NCBI GenBank assembly: GCA_904066235.2
Contig: CAJFCV020000002.1
Location: 8,742,001 to 8,806,000, forward strand
Source of the DNA: Bursaphelenchus xylophilus
Lineage: Eukaryota; Nematoda; Chromadorea; Rhabditida; Aphelenchoididae
Reading direction: 5' to 3'
Length of the DNA: 64,000 nucleotides
This document shows positions 45,535 through 57,620 of the stretch, piece by piece (the stretch's first letter is position 1; every line of letters starts with the position of its first letter). The notes under the pieces are model-generated. The model was not told where the DNA came from. It ran no database searches and saw only the letters and a list, made by a program, of their open reading frames with translations. Position numbers and translations under genes: made by a program.

Positions 45535-48500
45535 TTAACTCATGCCGAGAAGGTTGTCAAGGTTGATGTTGAGCTGAAATTAAACTTATATTATTTTTTC
45601 CAAATTAATATCAAAAAGATGTCTAAAACAATATAAAAATTCTCAACTTCTGTATTAAAACCAACTCAAACCCCTTTTCCTTACCTTAAAACTCTTCCAT
45701 GCCTCACAAAGTTCAATTTTAGGTACCCCATTGTCCTTGGCATTCTTCATATTTCCATTTCCATTCTGTTTGAACTCCGCAAACGCCGAATCGAATGTCT
45801 TTTCCAGCTCATCTGGTATTCTATACCCACTATAAGAACCTGGATCTCCATAATCTGATCCTTCCATCGAGGCATCATCTGCGTCATCTTGGTCAAATTT
45901 GGAAGTCGACGGGGCCACGAACAAGTCGTCCGAATTGAATTCTTCGGACTCTTCTTTTTGGCGTTCACTTTCATATTCTTCCGTAGAGGTGGTGGCGTCG
46001 TTTTCCATTAATTTAATACGGCGCTTTGGGGTAGAAGAGGACGATACGGGTTCCATCTTGGATGTGGAGGGGTGATCAAGCGACTAGAATAAAAATTATT
46101 AGTCATATTAAATTTTATTCATCAAATTTTGCCACCATTTCGAAAAAAGGTAACAAATTCTTTATTTTCCTCCAAATTCTGTTCCTAAAACACCAAGAAC
46201 AAATATAAATCAATTTACCATTTTCTTGCTGCTCCTTCCCTTCCTTGAGCGCTTCTTTTTCTTTGGTGAAACCGAAGATTCCTTCTGATTTTCCTCTCCC
46301 GTTTCCTTGCCACTTCTTTGCTGATTCCTTCTAAATCTCGAGTTTCTCACTTTCTGACGTTGTGCCGAGTCCTTCAACGCCTTTCCACATGCTTCAAGAT
46401 ACCTTTGAGCTGATGCCAAGGCGGCGGCTTCCGAATTTGCGGGGCTGCTGGCCAGTAAATCAGTTGGAAGCAGAAGTGGAGGGGTTTGAAATCCATCGAT
46501 TTCTTCTGGTTCCGTATTATTTGGTCGCTTTGCAGGCCTCGATGGAGTTTTCCGTTGGAAATTGAAAGCAGCTGGGTTGAAGGGGGAATTTTCAGGGGAC
46601 ACAAAGGCTAACTGAAACATGGATTTATAAAGTAATGTCAACAAATTAAAAATTTAATCAAAAAAATCTAAAAACTCGCTCTTACATTCGCTGAAGGCAA
46701 GATTGAACTGGAATGGATTGCCTTCGGGTGTTTTATTTCCTGTCTTTGGGTGGCCGAAGGTCCAGAGCTCGTTTGAATATTACTCTGGAGTCTATTTCCT
46801 TGATTCGGAGACATCAGCATCTTCAAAAAGTATTCTCCACTCATCGGAGTGTTAGATTGTATAGAATTTGTCTGCGGGGCAGTGTCTAAGTGCAATGGAG
46901 CGAACAAGGGATCACTTTGATGCAAAGGTGAGGTCGAAGCAAAGCCCGGAGGAGGGCTAATGTACTGGGAACTGGACGAGGGCATCACTGGTGAGTTAAT
47001 ATGAGAATTTTCGTTAAGAAACAGACTCTCCAGATAGGTTGATTGCATGTGGTTTTGCGGGGAAATCGGATTTTTAGCTAAAACAAGACAAAATTAGTCA
47101 TAAAATGTTCAAATATCAGTAAAATTGGACAAAATTCAAACCGAATAATCGCTTACCTTTAGGGATTACAGGCTGAAATGCTGAACCTTTGCTTTGACTT
47201 CCAAAAGATTCACTCAATCTTCTTCGATTCTTCAGCTCACTGGTCACAAATCGACGAATTTCATCGACACAAGGTAAAATTGTATAGAAATTTTTGGCAA
47301 TGTATCCTCTGTGAGCACAGGCTTGATTATCATTCTTGTTTCTGGGGAGTTCTCGGATTGGATACCATGCGATCTTTCTAAAAATTAAATTTTTAGTCCA
47401 ATACATCTAAAAAATTGAAAATTCTTCATAAACTAGCCCCATCTTCATTTTTTCCTCATTCTTATCTGGTAGTCCAAAATCCAACAAAAACAAAAAAAGG
47501 CTTACCTGATCTCCTTTCTCAGATGTGGATGAAACGAAAAATCCTGATCAACATCCAAAGCAGCATATAAACAGACGGCAGTGTCATTCAAATTGTAGCG
47601 GAACATAACATCTGGCCGCATTTTATCAGTAATATCATAGCCAGTTTCCTCGAGAACTTCGCGAATTGCACAGGCTTCGGGACTTTCGTCTTCATTTACC
47701 TTCCCCTTGGGAAAGCCCCAAGAATTCTTGGTGGAGAAGTAACCCTGGACAAGTAAGACCTCGGTGAGATCTTTGTTGAACATTACAGCCCCATAAGTGG
47801 GCACTCCACCTTTGTATTGACGGAATTCTTCGATTATCTAAAAATTTTCATATTATTTTAGGCATCAAGCGAGAAACTTCGATAGATATGGGTTAATATT
47901 AATCGCAAATCTTATTTCAGCCCATTGATTAATAAATCACCCTATGTGATCCTATGTGATACATCTACGAACATAATAAGCTAAACCCGAAGAAACAAAA
48001 CAGTAAAAAACAAACCTCATCCACGTGACCCTTGAAACATCCCAACATCTCGCACTTATTGAACATCTGTCGGACAAAGTCACGGAAATTAACGTTATGA
48101 CAAATCGGAACATTGGCTGGTCTTTTCTCGCAAAAATAGTCCACATAGTACCAATGGGCCTGTTCTAGTTGAAAGCAAATTCGAATGTGATCCCGTTTCT
48201 GAAAACGGATAAATTATTATGAAAAAAGAAGCCAAAAGAGATGGTCGGTCTCTAAGAAGATCCATGTAGCCCACAGTTTTCAAACCTAAACATCAACAAA
48301 CCACAAGTTCATAGACTTACCTCATGTTCTGGAATATTGTTCAAGAACCTCAAAGACAAGTTATCAATAACCATTTTGGGAATTTGAAAGCATGGTGAGT
48401 TACGATGAGCGGTAGTTGGGGTAGTTGAAGCCTCTGTGGGCGTGTGGGGCTTCATTTGTTCCGGGATTGACTGAAACTAAAGCTGTGATATTATCCATCT

Positions 48501-49437
48501 ACGGAAAGAAGAAAAATAAAACGAAACATATATAGAAACATAGTAAACCCCAATATAATAAAGAGATCAGAGAACTAAACAAGGAAGAAGTGTCTGATTC
48601 TCTTTTAAAATGCTAACTAAACCCAATCGAAAAACAAAAAACTTCTAAAAAGCTATAGATATCCTCGTCTTTCACAAGGCTAAAAACACCTCATATCAGC
48701 TGATCACAAGGCCTCAAATTGCTTATCAACAACTCTGACAAGTAAAACAGGACCACAGAAAAAAATCAAGCTTTTTTTCGAAAAGGTTGTGTAAATCGAT
48801 AAATTCAGCGGCGAAATGCCAAAATTGAGTGCCGTAAATAACAAAAAATTGTAAAATGGGGAGAATTTTTGGGATTTTTTCTGTTACTTTTTTTCGGCTG
48901 TTTGAGAAGCTTTGCAAACCAACTACGTAAATCACGAGTCTTTATCTGATTTCTAGAAAATTTTTGATTTCGAAATTCATGATGAAAACTGGCTCGTGAT
49001 GAAGATCACGGCCCGTTACAGCTGATAAAATTTTGAGATTACGTTGTATTAGGTACCAGATTGTGCAAAATTTAGTTGGATGATTTAAAATGATAGTAAA
49101 TGACTTACTTTTTGTCTAAGAGGGGTCCTCCGTATCGATCTTCGCTGACTACTGCCTGCAGAGATGTCTGGGACACATGGCGAGTCCAAAATTCCTTTTA
49201 CACTTTGCTCCAACTGTGCGCAAGAAATTACATTAGTATCGAAAGATGAGGTCTAAAAAAATATAGATGTATTAATCTAGACTATTAGTTTTAGATCAAT
49301 TCAAGATGATTTGAATTTTTCGTATATGTATCAAGTGTAATATAACTTACATTTGGCGAGTCCCTAAGACTATTCGGGAAGAGGCGATTTGGCCGTGTAG
49401 GTGTCTTTTGGAACAAATTTTCCATATTGAACGACAT
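45535..49437 (-). CDS. dcap-2: mRNA-decapping enzyme DCP2 (Nudix hydrolase)
   Basis: Ten minus-strand exons: 49437-49351, 49252-49109, 48470-48321, 48198-48016, 47837-47506, 47377-47157, 47077-46686, 46611-46219, 46083-45685 and 45573-45535; phases close to about 779 residues. After a disordered N-terminus, the Dcp2 box A region starts near residue 98 ('LSLRFLNNIPEHE', 'QLEQAHWYYVDYFCE'). It is followed by the Nudix fold, whose box reads G-x5-E-x7-REVLEETG ('GFPKGKVNEDESPEACAIRE'), with the catalytic glutamates present. Box B follows ('IAWYPIRELP'). The long C-terminal half is disordered, with a Lys/Arg-rich block in exon 8 and an acidic block in exon 9. The enzyme removes the m7G cap from mRNAs, committing them to 5'-3' decay in the cytoplasm and P-bodies. 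The first two exons could be alternative or noncoding in some transcripts, since an in-frame ATG also occurs in exon 3. Confidence 0.93.
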
Positions 49438-51740
49438 CTTGAGCTGAAATTTTAGACATATTAGAAAATTCTTGATAAATAGTTATTTTATATTGCGTAA
49501 TACACGAAAAGCGGTATCTGACGCCAATGGTTTTATCATCGAAAGTATGGGCTGATAATAATATTAGAAAATTGCCTCCGCGATACAAACCCCGAAGTTT
49601 TTGAGGAATTATGGCGATCCCTAACGTTAAACGCGCTCTTTTTCCTCCAATACAATGGTCCGGCCGCATAAAACTATTCTTTTCGCCCAAAAAACGACTG
49701 AATTCGAATAAAATTTGTAGTCGCTTCCGGAGTTAAAACAACTCCTGTCCGACCCAATTAAAAACTAAAGGAATCAAAGGTGAGCTGAGCATGGAAATCG
49801 ATCCTAGGGGCGGAAGAGGAGCAAAACCCCAATCGATTTTCGTGTCCAGAGAGGGCCCACGAAAAAAACTTTCAGATGTTTTTGTTGGGGAAAACGTTGG
49901 GAAAAAGTTCAGCGATTGGGGAATGAGTCAGTGTTCCGATATGAAAAAATGATAAGAACGGGGCGGATAGTTGTGGAGAGCGGGCCATGGGAGTTCTGTT
50001 TGATAAAAAAAAAGAATAACTGTTTGTGTCGGCTATTGGGCAGGGTTTGTTGCGGGAAAAGGTGAATTTGTGTTTTGTAATCTAACAAACGGCTAGATTG
50101 GTAGCCCAATCATCTAAATGGATAGCCAAAGAGTTGAGTTGTCCTAAAAATCTCATAAAAGGTTTAACCCGAAGGTTGGATTACTAGCCGGTTTCAAATC
50201 GCTAGTCTTTTATGAGATTTTTGGAACAATTCAACTTTTTGGCTATCCATTTAGATGATGGGGCTACCAATCTAGTCGTTTTTTAGATTACAAAACATAG
50301 ATTCGATTTGTCCGCAATGATCTATGTCTGATTATGAAGAGACAGGCCATCTTTTATATAGGATTTTTGGAACAGAAAATATGAAAATCAAAGATAAAAT
50401 AACAGAGAAAAAAAGGATTAAATTTGATTTCCTAGTATTAGGAAATCAAGAGAAATCTTTGATTACCCATAAACAGACAAAATATTTTCAAAAATCGCTG
50501 TCTAATCCGAGCCATTAACCCCGCGAGTATAAAGATCACAGAAGGAACGCTTAATTTTATCTGCGCCTTTATCCATTCAATTAATCCGCCGTTTAGCCGC
50601 GTAATTACGGCACAAGTTTGGCTGGACGCCAACGAACCCGCAAGAAAACAGCGATCTACAACAAGAAGAAAGGGTTACCTTTTGGTGCGCGCGACAAAAG
50701 AAGCAGCCCCATTCTTTGCTTGGCGCGAATCAGATGGGAAGGGTGAAGAGGGGGAAAGTCGCCTTACGCAATCTCCCTCGTCCTTCGACTTGAAATTTCA
50801 AGGAAAACGGAAAATTACATTGAAAATATGGAGGGAAAAGCGGAGGTGCTGCGAAAATAAGTACAGCAAATGTTTTGAAATGAGAGGTTGTAAGGAGGAC
50901 TGTTAGTCAACAAAGTGCAGTTAGTCATTTCTAAGAGTTGGGGTGTCTATTTTTAAAAGAGTAAGCAATTGAATGACAAAAGCAAAACTCCAGAAAAATA
51001 TGATCATAAGTTTATAAAACTTATTTTTGGCCAAAGATTAATGTCTTTTCCGTACAAAATTCCCCCATTATTTTGCCCTCAAGACGCTTAGCTTGGCCAG
51101 GAAACAACAACAACACACTGTTTTGGCTATCTAACTGGTCACGACATCTATTTTGGCCTTCATCTTGACAGCTGAATGACTATAAAAAGAAATATCGCTG
51201 GCTTTTTTTAATGTTACCTCCAAAATTGTTTCGATTATCTCTCTTATCAAGCCCAACCAACATGACAAGGAAACAAAATTATATTTAGCAGATTCAACAA
51301 TAATTTTTCCAGCGAATTAGGGAAAAAACCTTAAGCCAGATAAAGGAAATTCACCTCAAATCTCTTCAAAAAAAGCGTTTGTTTACGCCCGTTTTAGTCG
51401 CGAAATTAATCGAAAAATAGCCAGGTTCATATAAAAATGATTCATGTACACCTGTTTGTTGTTTTTCGTCATAGTTTAATTCGAGAAAATTTGTGGCCGG
51501 CCATAAATTACACATGTGTTATAGAAAATATGACTTATGCTTTTGCGGATTAAAAGTAGAAATCTAATGAAAATTTTGGACGTCCTTTGAGCTCCGAAAA
51601 AGGCGGATACCACTATTGATTCAACTGTTACGCTGAACTTGGATTGACCAGCGTTTTTTTATGTTCGCTTCTTCTCCCTCAAAGAAAGAGGTTTTATCAA
51701 CTCGAAAGGCGGCTGGTGTTTCCGCGAAAGGAGGGGGAAT
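49438..51740. other. Spacer between DCP2 and the MTCH paralogue
   Basis: Divergent intergenic region of 2.3 kb. It contains the foldback repeat at 50072-50296 and a G-rich patch near 50690-50790. No gene is supported on either strand. Confidence 0.5.
50072..50296. mobile_element. 225-bp foldback repeat
   Basis: GTTTTGTAATCTAACAAACG at the left is mirrored by a similar run ending TTAGATTACAAAAC at the right. The mirror extends over about 90 bases per arm through 'ctaaatggatagccaa'. Non-coding; probably a MITE of a family seen once here. Confidence 0.7.
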
Positions 51741-53270
51741 ATGGATGAAATTGAACATTATAATGTAAGATTTTGAGGCTTTTAGGAGTTAATGGAAATT
51801 TGACTAATTTCTTTAAAAAAAATGAAACTAGACAGATAAAAAAAACTTTATTTTTAGTCGCCATTTTTATCAAGCTTTCCAATTTCAGGTCCATGGATTC
51901 AAAACGGAAAAATCGGACTCCTTACTTGGCCACCTCTCTTATTTCTCGATAAGTCATTCTCTATCGCTTTCTCGGCATCTTATTTCATTTGGCTATGGGA
52001 TCCCCCATCAAACCTATATCAAACAAAGTGACCAACTTTATTCCCTCAGAAATGTCCTCAGATACCGTAAGTTGCAAAAATCATCCACAGCAAACCTGTC
52101 TCACTCATTTTCAGTCCGTTCACTCTATAAGCGCGATGGTCATCGTATATTCTTGATCGGAGTAGACACCAATATTGCCCTTGCTGTAATTGAATGTCTC
52201 ACAACTTCGATTGTTCCCCAATTTCTTGATGCGAATTGCTCGGAGTTTGGTGGAACGCCAGTGAATCGAAGGCTCTCCGAATATGATATGGATGAGTTTC
52301 ATAGCTTGAGGATTCACATTCGCACTTGTTTGAGGGAATGCGTTTATAACACATTGCTGGCTGTTGTGCAAAGGCCGCTTATGGGTGGGTTTTTTTGATT
52401 TTTGATGAGATTTGAGGGTTTTTCTGGGGGAAATCCCTGAGCAAAAATGCTTTGGGAGGGTAAAATATTTGGTCATTCTACCGTAATCTCGATGTTTAAA
52501 ATAAAAAAAATGGTGAAAAGACAAAAGAATTTTAAAAAAAAATTTACGGTTAAAAAATGTACAACGGCAGTAAAACGTCTAGACAAAAAATCCTAAGATC
52601 CCACAAACTTTATTCGTTGTAGAAGGGTTCGTATTATAGAAGCTCATTTGTCCTAAAACGCTGTTTTGAGGCCTTTGAAATTGGTTGTAATAGGCAGGCT
52701 TTGAGATTCCACTGTTGTCCACTGCATATACGGGCGAACTCTTTTATTCCCATTATTTTCAGTCGTCCTAGCCCGTCAAATTGCCCAATACACCATCGGC
52801 GAATCGAAGTACCACGGAGTTTTGCACAGTATCCGTCTGATTGGGACTGAAGAAGGGATCCCCGGCTTCTTTTCCGGTCTGATCCCATCGATCCTCCACG
52901 GACTTTGTGTTTCTGCCGCATTCTGGGGTTTCCGCTACTTGATTTCCCGTTGTGTCGTATACATTCAACGTTACGCTGTCAGGAAACATTGTAGTAGATC
53001 ATATGAATTTTCGATTTATTTGAGAGCAGCCTTTCCGTTTTTATTGCCGCTGATCCGATACAGATGTGGCTCAATGTTCTATAGACTCGACTCGAAAGCG
53101 AAAATCATGGCACTGGCCGGATCAGGGTGAGAAATTTGCAATGATTCTTATTGGTATTGAGAGGTAGCATAATGTTAAATCTTTTTTTCAGTTTGGACGT
53201 CCCAATTAGCAGATATCATCATGCGATTGTGTTCCCTAGAAGATCCGCCTTCCGACGAAACTTGTATTAG
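51741..53270 (+). CDS. Divergent MTCH (mitochondrial carrier homologue) paralogue
   Basis: Five exons, 51741-51764, 51889-52066, 52115-52384, 52763-53126 and 53192-53270; phases close to 304 residues. It aligns along its length with the MTCH gene at 59991-61558. Shared blocks are 'RNVLRYLRSLY' versus 'PNALKYIRNIY', 'RPLMVVLARQIAQ' versus 'RPLTVLMVREIAQ', and 'GESKY', 'GFFSGLIPSIL' versus 'GLFSGLIPALI'. Three of its four introns fall at the same alignment points and phases as MTCH introns. MTCH proteins sit in the outer mitochondrial membrane; MTCH2 inserts helical proteins there. Differences: the N-terminus is short, the loop before 'RYL' lacks the usual conserved residues, and the C-terminal 40 residues are shortened and unlike MTCH. 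It may be sex- or tissue-specific, or losing function. The first 24-nt exon is inferred from phase and a good donor only. Confidence 0.75.
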
Positions 53271-53924
53271 AATCTTCATTGTTGTGTCAGCAAAAGTTTG
53301 TGTACAAAATATCTTTATTATATGCCTTATTGTTTTACTACATCAGATATGATCTTTATGATTAAAAGATATAAGAAACGTACGTGGTGATTCTACTCAA
53401 ATCTAGCCGTCTACAAAAAAAATATTTTTGTAGATTTTTTGGTCTTAATTTTTTGGCGGAATGTGACAAAGAGCTTCGTATATAATACGTATAGTACATA
53501 CATTAGCTTTGACGAATTTTTTTTTCAGTTTTCATCTATGATCTCAAATATTGATATTAATTAGTTGCAATTATTAACTTACCATTTTTTCTGTTTTATG
53601 GTCCCATTTTAGATGTGTTTGTATAATAATTTTTGATGACTTATAAGGCAATTCATTATTATTTTTCATTTTTTGGCCTATTGGATATTCTTTTAAAAAT
53701 TTTCTGACCAATCCGAGAAGACCCCAATTTGTTGTCGCAACTATTTAAATTAGCGGACCACCATGTTCATGATCCGTGGGAATTTTTTGACAGCAAAAAA
53801 TCGTTTAATGTGTCTTTACAGTGAAAGCAAGCGTTTGAAAAGGCAATCAAAACCAACGGGCTGAATTTTAAATTTTGATGTTCGTATAAGAAATGAATTA
53901 GCGTGGGACGAACAATTGCAGAAA
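53271..53924. other. AT-rich spacer
   Basis: No gene or recognised repeat. Confidence 0.4.
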
Positions 53925-55111
53925 ATGAAATTTCTTATGCCTCTCCTGATTTTTGCAGTGCAAATTTCTGCAAAAACTGTGTCGAATGGTTTGGACGGGT
54001 ATCTTGATGTAAGCGTTGCTTGTCTAAAGTTTGTGAAATTTGTTGAAAATCTTGATTTTTTATATGACAACTGAATGATTTTACAGTTCTTGATAATTGA
54101 TTACTCCTTATTTTTAGCATGACCTAAGTGAGATGGTAAGACTCACGCATAAATTGCACAAAATCTACAAGGAAGGCGGATACAATGTGAACCCAATTGA
54201 GCTGGGAATCGGTGTCAATTACTTTATATTCAGAGTGGGTTTACCTCACAACTTGCCATAGTCACCATTTCCATAAAATCTCAAATTCTTAGCCATTATT
54301 TTCAGACTGGCCAGTTGGCCCAAAATCATGGGATTCGATTGCATTCTGCGCAACAACTTTCCCACACACTTTTGTTGGGGATACCCGACGATGACTTATT
54401 TGGAGATGCTTTGGTTAAATTTATTGAACAACTGAAAGAATTGAGGACTGCGATTATTGAAGAGCTTAGTGACAACTACGTTTCGTACATTGATGAAATA
54501 ATTGAGATGCTCGAGACCATGAGAGAGGTGGGGGAATTTGCCAATGAAAGAAGAATTATGAGAGGTGCGGCGCTCAGATTTTGACGTAATTTTGGAGGAA
54601 TATCTTGTGTATATAGTACCTGATATCCCATTCTGAAAATTACTTTTAAAATATCCTATGGAATGAAAAAGCCGATTTATCGAGGTCTGAGCGTCGCATC
54701 TTTGTAAGCCTTTGTAAGCTCCACACAAAATTTATTCGTTGTTTTATTTTTCAGCGCAAGCAAATTCTCAAAGTTTTTACAGCGATTGCGCAGCAGAGGA
54801 ATCTCAACGAAACCGGTGAACGGCTCCTCTCACTTTTCTTCCGCTCTCTACATGAAGCATTTGCGGCTGGAGAAAGGAGCAAAAAATTGAATCCTGTAGA
54901 AACCGCTAAAGAGATCAGAGAAAGGCTTCTGAAATTGGATCCAGAGAAGCCTCTTGGACCTGATTATGATGACTATTTGGCCAATCTAAAGGAATTATTT
55001 GATGAGCTCTTGGACAACAATGCAAAAAGGAAGTCGATAAGGACGTTGGACAAATTGTTGAAGCTTCTGAAACCCGTTTGTTCGGAATGTAAAAAGGAGG
55101 ATGACTCATAA
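53925..55111 (+). CDS. Secreted all-helical protein A of a tandem pair, unknown family
   Basis: Four exons, 53925-54008, 54118-54234, 54306-54527 and 54755-55111, all phase 0; 259 residues. Signal peptide at residues 1-16 ('FLMPLLIFAVQISA'). The remainder is predicted by eye as amphipathic helices without cysteines until the tail ('VCSECKKEDDS'). It is homologous throughout to the gene at 56355-57576: 'LHKI', 'PIELG', 'NYFI', 'EMLE' and 'PDYDDYLANLKELFDELL' all have counterparts. The first two exons have the same lengths in both genes. I do not recognise the family; no catalytic motif is seen. A secreted lipid-binding or structural role would be a guess. The AATAAA at 55110-55115 overlaps the stop codon. 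Confidence 0.8.
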
Positions 55112-55115
55112 TAAA
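55110..55115 (+). terminator. Polyadenylation signal overlapping the stop codon of protein A
   Basis: AATAAA shares its first two bases with the TAA stop (55109-55111). No other close signal is seen nearby. Confidence 0.4.
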
Positions 55116-56354
55116 ATTAGTTTTTGTGAAGTCTCGGCAGAACTTTAATGAGGCTGGGTGTGGGATCTGCGGAGACAAACGGTGATATAGCCTCTACACA
55201 ACGTTTAGACTCTACTAGAAAAGCGGAAGTCGAGCTAAAATTGCGCCATTATCGATCGAATTTTTGTGACACTTCGCTCCAAAAAGGTGGTCTTAAAGAT
55301 ACGATATTTTCACCCGGTCATCCAAAATTGAGCGACTTGATAAATGGTGAATTGGAAAGAGTAGACAGTTATCTCTCTGTTAGAGGTTCAGAAATTTGTA
55401 TGTGTTATTCAGTCTTTGAGATATTCGACTTCAAACTTCCCAAAATTGAGAACTTTGCAATCGCCTAGCGGGCGACGTTTAGTCACGAATCCTACAAAAA
55501 TGGTCGATCAGCACTACAACATCATTCTCAATCATCATGCAAAGTTTCAGAACTTTTTCTGGCTCGAAACTCGACTTATTGAGACATCTTTCCTGCTATT
55601 ATAATGATTGAAATCGTTGCCCGGGCTTTTCGCAAAATGACAAAATCCTTGGCATTCCGCAACTAGAGATATTTTAATTATCAAACTCATCAAGCATGGT
55701 GTTTTTGAAAGACAAACCAGACCTACTATAACAAGAAAAATTCACTGATAGGGTCTATAGCTTTTTTCTGTCAAGATTTTGTTCAATACTGGGCTAAATT
55801 ACAATTTTTGTAATTTCTCGAAGAAGCCAAAAAACATTATTTAACAGTACGCCAAACATTTGTTTTCGTGGCGTGACGCGACCAGAATTCCGTGAAAAAA
55901 CGTTGTGCTAGTGCTTCCGATATAGGAAGATATTGGAAAGAATCAAGGGCAAAGCGGCCAATGATTGCGAATTACGGAGAGCAGTGAGACAAAAAAAAAT
56001 ATAGCTTGAAAAAAATTTTTTTTTTTTTGTAAAACAATGGCAGTTCAAGCTGAAATCAAGCTGAAATTTTTGGTGAGTAAACTTGGAAAAAGCGACAAAT
56101 TTTGACCACTGACAACAGACAGAGTCAAACCGGTAAAAAATTCTTTGGAGCAATGGTCATGTATACATGAAGACTGGGCCCGTTTTGTCCTTATGGCCGT
56201 CTGTTCTTCATTCCGATTTTTCTCCAAGATTTCTACACCAAGAACACGGCTCACGAAGCCTATAAAATTTTCAGATATCGGGTCTTCCATTGAATTTTTA
56301 TGGAAAATGTTAATGTTTATATAAAAATCGGACGGAATACAATCAATTGCAAAA
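55112..56354. other. Spacer between the tandem secreted-protein genes
   Basis: 1.2 kb with no supported gene; short open frames lack splice sites. No foldback element recognised. Confidence 0.45.
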
Positions 56355-57576
56355 ATGAAAGTTCTGATTTTCTCTCTTTTGGCCACAATCGTTGCATCTG
56401 CAAACGGAGAGATGACTAATTATACGGAATATACAGAGGTGAGATGATGATAGGGAAGTTGTAAAAATGGCCACAAAAATATGAGACAAGATTTTCGTTT
56501 TAAACCATAAATTTTGGCCCTTTAATAATAATCTATTTGTATTATTTTCAGAACGTCTCAAGCGAAGTGGTCTATCTAACAGTCAAGCTGCACAAAATTA
56601 TGGCCGCCGGAGGGCTGATCGTCGACCCTATCGAATTGGGGGTCAGAATGAACTATTTCATCTACCAGGTAAGTCATTAAACACTGTACGACACAGAGTA
56701 ATCCAATCCACATTTCAGATCCTACAACTATCGTCCTCTCACGGGATTGGCGAAAAAGTTTTGACCGAACAAATGAAATCACATAGACTGTTACTGAACA
56801 TTTCAGACAATGATCTGTTGGGTGAGGGCCTAAAGAAATACGTTGAGCAATTGGGTAATACTCGACAAATGATGGCAGAAAGAGTCCCTGAAAACTATTT
56901 GACGTTTTTTGATGGACGAATTGAAATGCTCGAGGCAATTGTAGCAGTGAGTAATTTGGAGCTAAAGCTGACACTTAAAAACAGTTTTTAGACTTTAAAA
57001 AAATGGTTAGCTGTTTATGAAACTTTTCGTAGAGGATGGTTAGGGTCTCGCAAGGCTTGATAAATAATTTTAAATCTTTTTTAAGAGGTAATACTCAAAT
57101 ATGGGCCAAAAGATCTCGCTTCACTATATTTTGATGTTCTTAAACTCCAGCTTCTTGATGATATTACAGTAACAAACGTTTATATTGCTCTGAGACCCCT
57201 CAATAGTCGTCAAAACCCTAACATTGCAAAATTTCAGGAGCGGGAAGTCAATGTTTTGCCAATCGTTAAAAGTCTACTACAACAACTTGGGTCCAACGAA
57301 TCCCCTGAAAAAGTATTAGCCCTGTTTTATCGGGCTATTCAAGAAGCCTACACGGCTGGCGAGTCGGCTCACTTCAACCCAGTCAGCAGCGTGAGACGAT
57401 TGAAAAAAGATTTGCTTGCGATGAAAGGAGAAGAACTTGGAGACAAATACGACGACTTGGTGCAGGATTTACACGAGTTGTACGAATTGCTTCTGTCTCA
57501 CAAAGCCAAGAGAGGAATGATGAAGTCTTTTCCAAATCTCTTCTGTATCTTTCACCCTTCGGTAGCTCGGAAATAA
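56355..57576 (+). CDS. Secreted all-helical protein B of a tandem pair, unknown family
   Basis: Four exons, 56355-56438, 56552-56668, 56719-56946 and 57238-57576, all phase 0; 255 residues. Signal peptide at residues 1-18 ('VLIFSLLATIVASANG'). It is a diverged tandem duplicate of protein A with the same exon plan (84 and 117 nt for exons 1 and 2, 228 versus 222 nt for exon 3). Conserved points include 'KLHKI', 'DPIELG', 'NYFIY', 'IEMLE', 'LFYRAIQEAYTAGE' and 'DKYDDLVQDLHELYELLL'. One N-glycosylation sequon (NYT) lies just after the signal peptide. The C-terminal tail differs from A and is basic. The TRIP4 reading frame opens only 45 bases after this stop, raising the possibility of a shared polycistronic transcript. 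No function is assignable. Confidence 0.8.
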
Positions 57577-57620
57577 TTTTTTTGAATACTGGTGTTGTAA
57601 AGAAATATAAAAGTATATAA

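Noticed and set aside
52072..52114. ATG at 51995 as start of the MTCH paralogue
   Set aside because: That frame does not match the phase of the next exon; the frame beginning at 51889 restores homology to MTCH and splices correctly.
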